Shown one piece after another: positions 57,248 through 64,000 of a stretch of 64,000 nt of DNA. Numbering within the stretch: position 1 is the stretch's first letter; each line of letters begins with the position of its first letter. Under the pieces are notes generated by a model. The model saw only the letters and a list, made by a program, of their open reading frames with translations, ran no database searches and had not been told where the DNA came from. The stretch spans positions 62,001 through 126,000 of the forward strand of contig CAVOPB010000002.1 in the NCBI GenBank assembly GCA_963697805.1. The letters run 5' to 3'. The DNA is from VRUE01 sp963697805. Its GTDB lineage: Bacteria > Actinomycetota > Thermoleophilia > Solirubrobacterales > 70-9. The position numbers and the translations under genes are program-made.

Positions 57248-58606
57248 ATGGCGCCCGAGACCCGATACGCACGAAGCGGCGAGATCGGCATCGCCTACCA
57301 GGTGGTCGGCGAAGGCGAGATGGACGTGGTGCTCGCGTTCCCCTTCGTCTCGCATCTGGACCTTGTCTGGGAGAGCCCCGCCCTGACCAATTTCGTAAAC
57401 CGCCTGTGCTCGTTCGCGCGGGTGATCCTCTTCGATCGTCGCGGCGTCGGCCTCTCGGACCCGCTGCCGGGCCCGGCCACGCTCGAGGAACGGATGGACG
57501 ACGTCCGCGCGGTGATGGACGCCGCAGGCTCCGAGCGCGCCGCCTTGATCGGCGTCTCGGAGGGAGGAACGATGTGCATGCTGTTCGCGGCCACCTATCC
57601 GGAGAGGACCTCGGCCCTGGTCCTCTGCGGGGCGATGGCACGGTCGACCTGGGCCGAGGACTATCCCTGGGCGCCGGAGAAGGAGGCCGCGGAGGAAGCT
57701 CTCCTTCAGCTGCTCGCGCCGGTCTGGGGCCAGGGCGCCTCGATCGACATCTTCGCGCCGAGCCTCGCCGATGACCCGCAGGCGCGGGAGTTCCAGGCGC
57801 GCTACGAGCGCCAGGCTGCGAGCCCGATCCGGGTCCAGCGGTTCTTCGAAATGTTCCTCGATATCGACGTGCGTGACGCGCTGCCGCTGATCCAGGCGCC
57901 GACCCTGGTCATGCACCGGCGCCATGACCGCGCCGTGAACGTCCGCGCCGGCCGCTGGCTCGCCGAGCAGATTCCGGGCAGCCGCTTCGTCGAGCTCGAG
58001 GGCAGCGACCATGCTCCCTGGGTTGGCCCGAATGCCGAGGAGGCGTTCGATGAGATCGAGGAGTTCCTCACCGGGGTCCGTCCGGTCCCGAAAACGGACC
58101 GGGTGCTGGCGACCGTCCTCTTCACCGACATAGTCGATTCCACCAGCCTCGCAACCGAGATGGGCGACCGGCGCTGGCGCGAGCTGCTCGAGCAGCACCA
58201 GGCACTGGTCCGTCGTCACCTGGAGCGGTTCGACGGCCGCGAGATCAAGACCACTGGCGACGGTTTCCTGGCGATCTTCGACGGGCCGACGCGCGCGGTC
58301 GAGTGCGCGCGGGCCATAGTCGGTGAGGCGCCCTCGTTGGGGATCGAGGTCAGGACCGGGATGCACACCGGAGAGGTCGAACTGATCGGTGAGGACGTCG
58401 GCGGTATCGCGGTCCACGTCGCGGCCCGGATCGCGGCCCTCGCCGAGGGGCGGACGGTCCTCGTCTCCCGCACCGTCCGCGACCTGGTCATCGGTTCGGG
58501 GATCGACTTCGACTCCTTCGGACGCCACTCCCTGAAGGGAGTTGCCGACGAGTGGGACGTCTACACCGTGACCTCGACGCCGCTCACCGCGGGCTCGCCG
58601 GCCTGA
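57248..58606 (+). CDS. Alpha/beta hydrolase fused to class III adenylate/guanylate cyclase
   Basis: 452 residues from ATG 57248. The N-terminal hydrolase (residues 1-280) has the R-R-G-V-G-L-S-D oxyanion region, nucleophile G-V-S-E-G-G near 102, and D-H-A-P-W near 254 with the catalytic His. The C-terminal cyclase (about 285-450) has F-T-D-I-V-D-S-T with the first metal Asp, E-I-K-T-T-G-D-G-F with the second, and R-T-G-M-H-T-G-E. Both catalytic parts look intact. A ligand hydrolysed or sensed by the first domain may control cyclic nucleotide output. It overlaps the convergent HxlR gene by 46 bp. Confidence 0.88.
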   Translation: MAPETRYARSGEIGIAYQVVGEGEMDVVLAFPFVSHLDLVWESPALTNFVNRLCSFARVILFDRRGVGLSDPLPGPATLEERMDDVRAVMDAAGSERAALIGVSEGGTMCMLFAATYPERTSALVLCGAMARSTWAEDYPWAPEKEAAEEALLQLLAPVWGQGASIDIFAPSLADDPQAREFQARYERQAASPIRVQRFFEMFLDIDVRDALPLIQAPTLVMHRRHDRAVNVRAGRWLAEQIPGSRFVELEGSDHAPWVGPNAEEAFDEIEEFLTGVRPVPKTDRVLATVLFTDIVDSTSLATEMGDRRWRELLEQHQALVRRHLERFDGREIKTTGDGFLAIFDGPTRAVECARAIVGEAPSLGIEVRTGMHTGEVELIGEDVGGIAVHVAARIAALAEGRTVLVSRTVRDLVIGSGIDFDSFGRHSLKGVADEWDVYTVTSTPLTAGSPA

Positions 58607-59274
58607 TCGGCCCCGCCTGCACAGGGCTCGGGCATCGGGAAGAGGCGCAGGAAACGGGCCGCCGCGCGCCGGCTCCCATCGATCCTCACCGCGCCCGAGG
58701 CCAGCGCCGCCTCGAGGCCCAGCTCGCCGGTGATGAGCGCGGCTAGGTCGGCGGACCCACCCTCGAGCACCAGCGCCGGGTCCTCGGCGGCGCCGCGGTC
58801 GAGCTCGATCTCGCCGTCGGCGATAGTCACGCGGAAGCGCTGGCCGTCGGGGCGGAGCTCGTAGACGGCGTCGAGGTCACCGGCGCGCTCTGGGTCGAAC
58901 AGCGACCCCAGCGCGAGGACGATCGAGTCGGCGCCGATCCGGGTGGCGGCGGGCGGAAGCGGTGAGCGGGCGCCCCAGGCGCCGAGCCTGGTGATCACCG
59001 GCTTGAGGTCCGCACCCCACTCGGTCAGCTCGTAGACCCAGGAGTTCGCCGGCGGCGCCAGCTTGCGGCGCCGGATAACGCCGCCCTGCTCGAGCTCCCG
59101 GAGTCGCTCGGAGAGTATGTTGGGACTGGCTCCCGGCAGGCCCGTCCGCAGGTCCGTGAAGCGCTTGGGTCCGAGCAGCAGTTCGCGGATGACCAGCAGC
59201 GCCCATCGCTCCCCGATCAGGTCGAGGGCGGAGGCGAATCGACATGCATCGCCGTATGAGCGCATCGTCGCCAC
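58561..59274 (-). CDS. HxlR-family regulator with C-terminal SCP2-like domain
   Basis: 237 residues. Winged helix near 5-105 (C-R-F-A-S-A-L-D-L-I-G-E-R-W-A-L-L-V-I-R-E and I-L-S-E-R-L-R-E-L-E). The extra C-terminal domain, about 135-225, with V-T-I-A-D-G-E-I-E-L and A-L-V-L-E-G-G-S-A-D-L-A-A-L, resembles sterol-carrier-2-like ligand pockets attached to some HxlR proteins. Divergent from the MFS exporter, which it probably controls. Confidence 0.85.
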   Translation of the reverse strand: MATMRSYGDACRFASALDLIGERWALLVIRELLLGPKRFTDLRTGLPGASPNILSERLRELEQGGVIRRRKLAPPANSWVYELTEWGADLKPVITRLGAWGARSPLPPAATRIGADSIVLALGSLFDPERAGDLDAVYELRPDGQRFRVTIADGEIELDRGAAEDPALVLEGGSADLAALITGELGLEAALASGAVRIDGSRRAAARFLRLFPMPEPCAGGADQAGEPAVSGVEVTV

Positions 59275-59340
59275 GATTTGAGTCTATGCCGTTTAGTACA
59301 AATTTGCAACCTGGTAGTTGTTTTTCAGGAGCTTTTGCTA
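59275..59340. promoter_or_regulatory. Divergent promoter region of hxlR-type regulator and MFS exporter
   Basis: A 66-bp A/T-rich gap in GC-rich DNA. TAGTACAAATTTGCAAC contains the palindrome CAAATTTG, and CAAC-CTGGTA-GTTG follows. These are candidate operator elements only. Confidence 0.4.
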
Positions 59341-60834
59341 GTGTCCAAAGCCATGACCCCCGCCGCCGAAGACCGCCGCCGCTGGCTCGCCCTCTACGTC
59401 CTCTGCACCGGCGTCCTGATGATCGTCCTCGACATCACGATCGTGAACGTCGCCCTGCCCTCGATCCAGGACGACCTCGGGTTCAGCCAGAGCAGCCTCG
59501 CCTGGGTCGTCAACGCCTATCTGATCCCGTTCGGAGGGCTGCTGCTCCTGGTCGGCAGGCTCGGCGACCTGGTCGGCAAACGGCGCGTCTTCCTCGCCGG
59601 GCTGACCGTGTTCATCTTCGCCTCCCTGTTCTGCGCCGTCTCTCAGACCCAGGGGATGTTGATCGGCGCGCGGTTCATCCAGGGCGTGGCCGGCGCGCTC
59701 ACCTCGGCGGTGGTTCTGGGGATGATCGTGACGATGTTCCCCGATCGCCGCGAGCAGGCGAAAGCGATCGGGGTCTACGGGTTCGTCGCCTCGGCCGGCG
59801 GCTCGATCGGGCTGCTTGCCGGCGGCATCCTCACCGAGGCGATCAGCTGGCACTGGATCTTCTTCATCAACATCCCGGTCGGGATCGTCACCCTGTTCCT
59901 CTCGGTCCGGCTGGTCGACGACGTCCCCGGAATCGGGCTCGACAAGGGGGCCGACGTCCCGGGTGCGATCCTCTTGGTGGCTGGGCTGATGCTCGGCGTC
60001 TACACGATCCTCAACGTCGCCGACGTCGGTTGGGGGGCGGCCGAGACGCTCGTACTCGGCGCGACCTCAATCGCACTCGAGGCGGCATTTGTCTTCCGCC
60101 AGGCGCGGATCGAGACGCCGCTGATGCCGCTGCGGCTGTTCCGCTCGCGCAACGTGACCGGCGCCAACGCGGTCCAGGCCCTGCTGGTGGCGGGGATGTT
60201 CTCAATGTTCTTCCTCGGCGCTCTATACCTGCAGCGGATCCTCGGCTACGACCCGCTCGAGGTCGGGCTCGCGTTCCTGCCGACGACGATCGTGATGGGG
60301 ACGATGTCGCTCGGGTTCTCGGAAAAGCTGATCATGCGCTTCGGGCCGCGGCGCACGCTGATCGCCGGCCTGGTCCTGATCGGCGCCGGGCTGCTCCTGT
60401 TCGCCCGCACCCCGGTCGACGGCCAATACACGACCGACCTGTTGCCGCCGCTGCTGCTGCTCGGGTTCGGCGTCGGCACCTCGTTCCCGTCGCTGATGAC
60501 GCTGGCGATGTCGGGCGCGACCCCGGAGGACGCTGGGCTGGCCTCGGGGCTCGTCAACACGAGCGCCCAGGTCGGGGGCGCGATCGGGCTCGCCGTGCTG
60601 GCGACGCTGGCGAGCCAGCGCACCGACTCGCTGCTGGGCGACGGCGCATCCAATCTCTCGGCGCTGAACTCGGGGTTCCACCTCGCCTACCTCGTCGGCT
60701 CGGCCCTGGTCGGCGTCGCCCTGGCGATCGCCGTGCTGGTCCTTCGCTACGAGCCGGTGCCCGAAGGCGCCGAGGCTTCCGAGGCCGCGGCCGAGCGCGA
60801 GCCGGGGCGCGAGCCGGTCTACTCCGAGGGCTAG
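59341..60834 (+). CDS. MFS drug transporter, DHA2 (14-helix) family
   Basis: About 497 residues from GTG 59341 (ATG 59353 is an alternative). Fourteen membrane helices by hydrophobicity. The DHA2 signatures L-D-I-T-I-V-N-V-A-L-P near 31, G-R-L-G-D-L-V-G-K-R-R near 77, and the G-x-x-x-G-P-type stretch S-A-G-G-S-I-G-L-L-A-G-G are present. Proton-driven export of drugs or related compounds. Its TAG lies in a CTAG shared with the convergent gene. Confidence 0.92.
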   Translation: MSKAMTPAAEDRRRWLALYVLCTGVLMIVLDITIVNVALPSIQDDLGFSQSSLAWVVNAYLIPFGGLLLLVGRLGDLVGKRRVFLAGLTVFIFASLFCAVSQTQGMLIGARFIQGVAGALTSAVVLGMIVTMFPDRREQAKAIGVYGFVASAGGSIGLLAGGILTEAISWHWIFFINIPVGIVTLFLSVRLVDDVPGIGLDKGADVPGAILLVAGLMLGVYTILNVADVGWGAAETLVLGATSIALEAAFVFRQARIETPLMPLRLFRSRNVTGANAVQALLVAGMFSMFFLGALYLQRILGYDPLEVGLAFLPTTIVMGTMSLGFSEKLIMRFGPRRTLIAGLVLIGAGLLLFARTPVDGQYTTDLLPPLLLLGFGVGTSFPSLMTLAMSGATPEDAGLASGLVNTSAQVGGAIGLAVLATLASQRTDSLLGDGASNLSALNSGFHLAYLVGSALVGVALAIAVLVLRYEPVPEGAEASEAAAEREPGREPVYSEG

Positions 60835-61190
60835 CGCCCCTCGGCCGGAAACGCGGTCGATTCGAGCACGCCCAGCAGCTGGCCGACACGACAGACCAGC
60901 AGCCGCTCCTCGTCGACCTCGACCCAGACTCCGGCGCTCGCGGGGAAGACGACATGGTCTCCCGGGGCGACCGGCATCTCGACCCCGGCTTGCGTCCACC
61001 AATCGAGGCCGGGCCCGACCGCGAGGATCATCCCCTGCTCCGGCGGCGGCTCGTGAGAGCCGGCCGGGACCACGAGCCCGGATCGCCGCACCCGATCCTG
61101 ATCGAGCTCCTTGATCACGACCTGGTCGAACAGGGGCCGAAGCTGGTGGCGGACCGACTCGGTCGGGTCCGGTCTCTGGGTCGTGCTCAA
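60831..61190 (-). CDS. GroES-like co-chaperonin, solitary
   Basis: 119 residues. The GroES fold is recognisable: R-P-L-F-D-Q-V-V-I-K-E near 18, a mobile-loop region R-R-S-G-L-V-V-P near 35, G-x-I-L-A-V-G-P-G near 55, P-V-A-P-G-D-H-V-V-F near 74, and a final L-G-V-L-E. It has a 17-residue leader and a shortened roof. No GroEL is nearby. It could be a specialised co-chaperonin or a structural relative. Confidence 0.78.
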   Translation of the reverse strand: MSTTQRPDPTESVRHQLRPLFDQVVIKELDQDRVRRSGLVVPAGSHEPPPEQGMILAVGPGLDWWTQAGVEMPVAPGDHVVFPASAGVWVEVDEERLLVCRVGQLLGVLESTAFPAEGR

Positions 61191-61206
61191 GGAGCTCCTC
61201 TCGTGC

Positions 61207-61665
61207 TCAGATGTCGAGCTCGTAGTAGAGCATGAGCGGCCCGTCGGGGCCGCGCTCGCGGTTGACCATCCCGAGGCTCTCGTAGAGGCCGCGGGCCGCG
61301 GTGTCCGTCTCGCCGGTGACGACGTCGAAATGCTCGGCCCCCTCCGCTCGCGCGACCTCGATCGCAGCCTCCATCAGAGCCCTGCCCACGCCCTGCCCGC
61401 GTCGCGCCGGCGCCACGTAGAGCTCCTCGAGATAGGCGTCGGGGGCGCCGCTCCAGATCGAGGGGCGGAACCGCAGCATCGCGATCCCGAACGGGGGATC
61501 TCCGGCCAGTAGGACCCGGATCTCGTCCGCGGCGAGCAGCTCCCGGCCGCGCTCGGCGAGTACCTCGACCGCGGGCGTCGGTTCTGAGTACTCGGTGTTG
61601 AAGTCGTGCAGGAGCCGGGCGATTGTGCCGGCGTCATCCGGTGTGGCGGCGCGTACGGAAGTCAG
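61207..61665 (-). CDS. GNAT-family N-acetyltransferase
   Basis: About 152 residues. Acetyl-CoA site R-R-G-Q-G-V-G-R-A-L-M near 78, preceded by Y-L-E-E-L-Y-V, with the T-D-T-A-A-R-G-L-Y-E-S-L-G-M end motif. The conserved N-terminus S-V-R-A-A-T-P-D-D-A begins only two codons after a CTG at 61665, which overlaps the upstream hydrolase stop as CTGA. No ATG, GTG or TTG lies close in frame, so a CTG start is proposed. Substrate unknown. Confidence 0.8.
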   Translation of the reverse strand: MTSVRAATPDDAGTIARLLHDFNTEYSEPTPAVEVLAERGRELLAADEIRVLLAGDPPFGIAMLRFRPSIWSGAPDAYLEELYVAPARRGQGVGRALMEAAIEVARAEGAEHFDVVTGETDTAARGLYESLGMVNRERGPDGPLMLYYELDI

Positions 61666-62510
61666 CTTGGAGAGGTGAACCGCTTGACGAACTCGAGCGC
61701 GGTTTCCGCGACCTCGCGCCAGCCGTTGTCGATCGTCAGCGAGTGGCCACGGTTCGGGATTTTCTTGATCTCGGTGACGGCCGAGTTGCGGCTCTGCTTC
61801 TTGTAGGAGGCGTTGGCGATCGCCCACGGCACCGTGTGGTCCACCTCGCCGTCGATGATCAGCAGCGGGCCCCGATCGGGGTTTTTGGTGTCGACCTTGG
61901 CCTCGCTCAGAGGATTGAGGTTGGCATTGGCCATCTGCATCAGCGGCTGTCCGGGCGCCGCCACGTGGTAGCGCTCGTAGGCCTCACTCGCTTCCTCCTC
62001 GGAGAGCGCGTTGGCCCAGCCGTACTTGAACTGGTCGAGCGTCAGCGTCACCGCCCGGCCCTTGTTGAGCGGGTTGGAGAGCACTGGAAATGCCGACTTG
62101 AGGGCCGAGATCGGCAGCGGAAGGATGCCGCGGAACGGGCCGGGGTCGATCGCGACCGTCACTGCGGAGAGACCGCGGCCGGCGATCATCTGGGCCAGCA
62201 GCCCGCCGGTCGAGTGGCCCATCACCGCGGGCTTGTTGTCGAGCGCGCCGATCACCTCCGCGGTGTGATCGGCGATCTGGCTCAGCGACTTCTTCGCGAA
62301 GAGGTCCGGGTTGGCCCGCGCTTCGGAGACCGTCAGCGGGTCGTCCGGCCAGACCGGAGTGACCCCCGCGTACCCGGCCTCCCCGAAGAGTCCGACCCAG
62401 TTGTCCCAGCTGCTGGGCAGCAGCCAGAGCCCGTGGATGAAGACGACCGGCGTTCTCCCGCTCGAGTTCGCCTTCTCGACCTGCTGCTGCTCCTGCTCTG
62501 TGATCGCCAC
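61662..62510 (-). CDS. Alpha/beta hydrolase
   Basis: 282 residues from GTG 62510. Oxyanion strand F-I-H-G-L-W near 24, nucleophile G-H-S-T-G-G near 98, an acid in I-D-G-E-V-D-H-T-V-P near 219 and catalytic His in N-R-G-H-S-L near 253. A lid region lies near 125-190. No signal peptide, so cytosolic. Substrate unknown. Divergent from another hydrolase with a 35-bp gap. Confidence 0.88.
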   Translation of the reverse strand: MAITEQEQQQVEKANSSGRTPVVFIHGLWLLPSSWDNWVGLFGEAGYAGVTPVWPDDPLTVSEARANPDLFAKKSLSQIADHTAEVIGALDNKPAVMGHSTGGLLAQMIAGRGLSAVTVAIDPGPFRGILPLPISALKSAFPVLSNPLNKGRAVTLTLDQFKYGWANALSEEEASEAYERYHVAAPGQPLMQMANANLNPLSEAKVDTKNPDRGPLLIIDGEVDHTVPWAIANASYKKQSRNSAVTEIKKIPNRGHSLTIDNGWREVAETALEFVKRFTSPS

Positions 62511-62545
62511 GCTGGCGAATCCTAGCCGCCGGTAGGCTGGCGCCC

Positions 62546-63715
62546 GTGGGAGAAGCCGACGTCACGGCCTGGCCGCGGCGCCACTGGCGATTGCTGGCCG
62601 CCGGCGCGGCTGTCCTCCTTGTGGCGCTCGGAATCGGCGCGGCACTCAGCTGGCATTTCTCCTCCGCGGTGCTGGTCCCCGACCACTCGGACTGGCCCCA
62701 GGATGTCACCGTCGAGGCGGTGAGCCCGGGCACTGTCATCCTCTCCGCCGACGATGAAAGCCGCCGCCCGGGGACCTACGGGATCGAGTGGCAGGCCGGG
62801 CACGCGGTCATCGGCCCCGTCGTGCGCAGCGACGACGACCGGGTCACGCGAAAGCTGCGCGACGTCAGCGGCTACCTCGTGCCGGGGACCAAGGTCGCGA
62901 TCGAATCCGACGTCTACCGCGGCAACCCGATACAGGGGCTCGACATGCCATTCGCCGAAGTCGGCGTCGAGGGGGAACTGGGGACGATGCCTGCCTGGCG
63001 GGTCGGCGGGGCCGCCCCGACCTGGGCGATCCTCGTCCACGGAATCAACGATGACCCGCAGGCGGGCCTGCGCCTGCTGCCGGCGCTGCGGCGCGCGGGC
63101 TTGACGTCGCTTCTGATCACCTACCGGGAGGACCTCGGCGCTCCCCCGAGCCCCGACGGCCTCCACCATATGGGCCTGACCGAGTGGCGCGACCTCGAGG
63201 CGGCAGCGCGCTACGCGATCTCCCGCGGAGCGCACCGCCTGGTCCTGATCGGCTACTCGATGGGCGGCTCGCTGGTTACCCAGTTCATGCAGCACTCGCG
63301 GCTGGCCGGCAGGGTCTCGGGGCTCGTCCTCGACGCGCCGGCCCTCAACTGGAAGGAGATCCTCTCCTTCCAGTCATCCGAGATGGGGCTGCCGGGCTTC
63401 CTCGCGACCCCCGTCGAGTGGGCGATCGACGCCCGGATCGACCCCGACTGGGATGACCTCAACGCGCTCGAGCACCTCGACGCGCTGCAGCTCCCGATCC
63501 TTCTCTTCCACGGCACCGACGACGAAGTCGTCCCGATCTCCACCAGCGACGAACTGGCCGCGCAGCTGCCTCACCGGGTCACCTACTTCCGCGCCCCCGA
63601 GGCAGGCCACACCGAGGCTTGGAACGCTGCCCCCAGGCTCTACGAACTGCGCCTCAGGCGGTTCCTGGGCCGGATCGGTGCCGATACACCTCCGGCCCGG
63701 CCGCCGCGGAGATGA
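62546..63715 (+). CDS. Membrane-anchored alpha/beta hydrolase
   Basis: 389 residues from GTG 62546. One membrane helix near 15-35 places the catalytic domain outside. A 120-residue beta-rich region comes first; the hydrolase domain then has I-L-V-H-G-I-N-D near 157, G-Y-S-M-G-G-S near 233, F-H-G-T-D-D-E-V-V near 324 and G-H-T-E-A-W near 354. The overall shape matches extracytoplasmic Bem46/YqkD-like serine hydrolases. Substrate unknown. Confidence 0.86.
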   Translation: MGEADVTAWPRRHWRLLAAGAAVLLVALGIGAALSWHFSSAVLVPDHSDWPQDVTVEAVSPGTVILSADDESRRPGTYGIEWQAGHAVIGPVVRSDDDRVTRKLRDVSGYLVPGTKVAIESDVYRGNPIQGLDMPFAEVGVEGELGTMPAWRVGGAAPTWAILVHGINDDPQAGLRLLPALRRAGLTSLLITYREDLGAPPSPDGLHHMGLTEWRDLEAAARYAISRGAHRLVLIGYSMGGSLVTQFMQHSRLAGRVSGLVLDAPALNWKEILSFQSSEMGLPGFLATPVEWAIDARIDPDWDDLNALEHLDALQLPILLFHGTDDEVVPISTSDELAAQLPHRVTYFRAPEAGHTEAWNAAPRLYELRLRRFLGRIGADTPPARPPRR

Positions 63716-63736
63716 CAGATCCGTCACAGTCTGTGC

Positions 63737-64000
63737 ATGGCATCGCACCATGGTGGCCTGATGGCGCCGCCCGGTGGCTTTGACTCGCCCCCGGACTTCG
63801 CCGCGGGCTCGGCTCTTCTCGAAGGCGCATATGAGATGGCCGTGAGCTCCCATCACGGGCCGCGCCCCCACGGCGAGACGAAGATCGACCATCCGGTCGC
63901 GGTCGCCAGGCTCCTGCATGAGAACGAATTTCCCGACGTTGTCGTCGCCGCGGCGCTTCTGCACGACGTGGTCGAGGACACCGACACCAAGCTCGGCGAG
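63737..64000 (+). CDS. HD-domain phosphohydrolase, RelA/SpoT type, N-terminal part (cut by window edge)
   Basis: 88 codons present. H-P-V-A-V-A-R-L-L near residue 54 and the metal-binding A-A-L-L-H-D-V-V-E-D-T near 73-83 are the HD core of (p)ppGpp hydrolases (SpoT/MESH1-like). Whether a synthetase domain follows cannot be seen. An internal ATG at 63761 is an alternative start. Confidence 0.8.
   Translation, partial: MASHHGGLMAPPGGFDSPPDFAAGSALLEGAYEMAVSSHHGPRPHGETKIDHPVAVARLLHENEFPDVVVAAALLHDVVEDTDTKLGE

Noticed and set aside
1..64000. IS elements, integrases, prophage genes, CRISPR arrays, rRNA operons
   Set aside because: No transposase, integrase or phage motif, no regular repeat-spacer pattern and no rRNA sequence were seen on either strand.

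Overview
This 64 kb window is GC-rich chromosomal DNA, with GTG and TTG starts common and genes packed head to tail. The gene content points to an actinobacterium of the Thermoleophilia (Solirubrobacterales/Gaiellales) lineage. The main pointers are a six-gene Mce array, HxlR/TetR/OmpR regulators, a TreT-type trehalose synthase, a class III cyclase fused to a hydrolase, and menaquinone-type respiration. This placement is inferred from gene content only. I see no rRNA, IS element, prophage or CRISPR array, and one tRNA (Lys-CTT).

Layout. 1-6.0 kb: the start of D-Ala-D-Ala ligase coupled to a PLP aminotransferase, then a membrane protein, a phosphodiesterase, a polytopic glycosyltransferase-like protein and a YmdB-type phosphoesterase. 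6.0-16.3 kb: a haem/respiration block of hemB, a fused AhbA/B-like sirohaem decarboxylase, hemL, a small polyprenyl-synthase-like protein, a Bacillus-type menaquinol:cytochrome c reductase (Rieske, b6-like subunit, subunit IV-cytochrome c fusion), menG, a polyprenyl diphosphate synthase, tatA and tatC. The Rieske protein has a twin-arginine-like N-terminus, so its export route lies a few genes away. 16.3-32.5 kb: tRNA-Lys and the Mce locus. An MmpL/RND transporter is followed by six consecutive MlaD/Mce proteins coupled by overlapping stop/start codons, with no YrbE/MlaE permease or MlaF ATPase beside them. Two paralogous secreted proteins of unknown function bracket the region. A DUF899 protein and a divergent HxlR regulator share an intergenic region with two clear dyads.

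32.5-40.1 kb (all minus): TetR, purA, a DnaC-like helicase loader, dnaB, a membrane protein, rplI, rpsR, ssb, rpsF and a Pro-rich membrane protein. This is a replication/ribosome block. 40.1-48.2 kb: two trehalose routes side by side (otsA, treT), an OmpR regulator-histidine kinase-HtrA operon, a small FlgM-like protein, thiL and an LPG-synthase-type membrane protein. 48.2-54 kb: envelope genes (mannosyltransferase-like protein, class A PBP, small MscS channel, CPBP protease, L,D-transpeptidase). 54-64 kb: epimerase, pyrE, YceH, a hydrolase-cyclase fusion, HxlR with a divergent MFS exporter, a lone GroES-like protein, GNAT, two alpha/beta hydrolases and the start of an HD-domain (RelA/SpoT-type) protein.

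Two signals stand out. The first is a short recurrent start element, consensus RTGAGYGCGGAGCGAGC, that encodes M-S-A-E-R-A. It occurs four times at gene junctions. Twice it is fused in frame to a gene, and twice it forms a tiny stand-alone ORF whose stop overlaps the next start codon. The second is the permease-less MmpL-Mce locus bracketed by paralogous secreted proteins. Possible smaller novelties are a 38-codon gene coupled to DUF899, a FlgM-like 59-residue gene, a non-catalytic prenyl-synthase-like protein and a nested inverted-repeat region near 48.2 kb.
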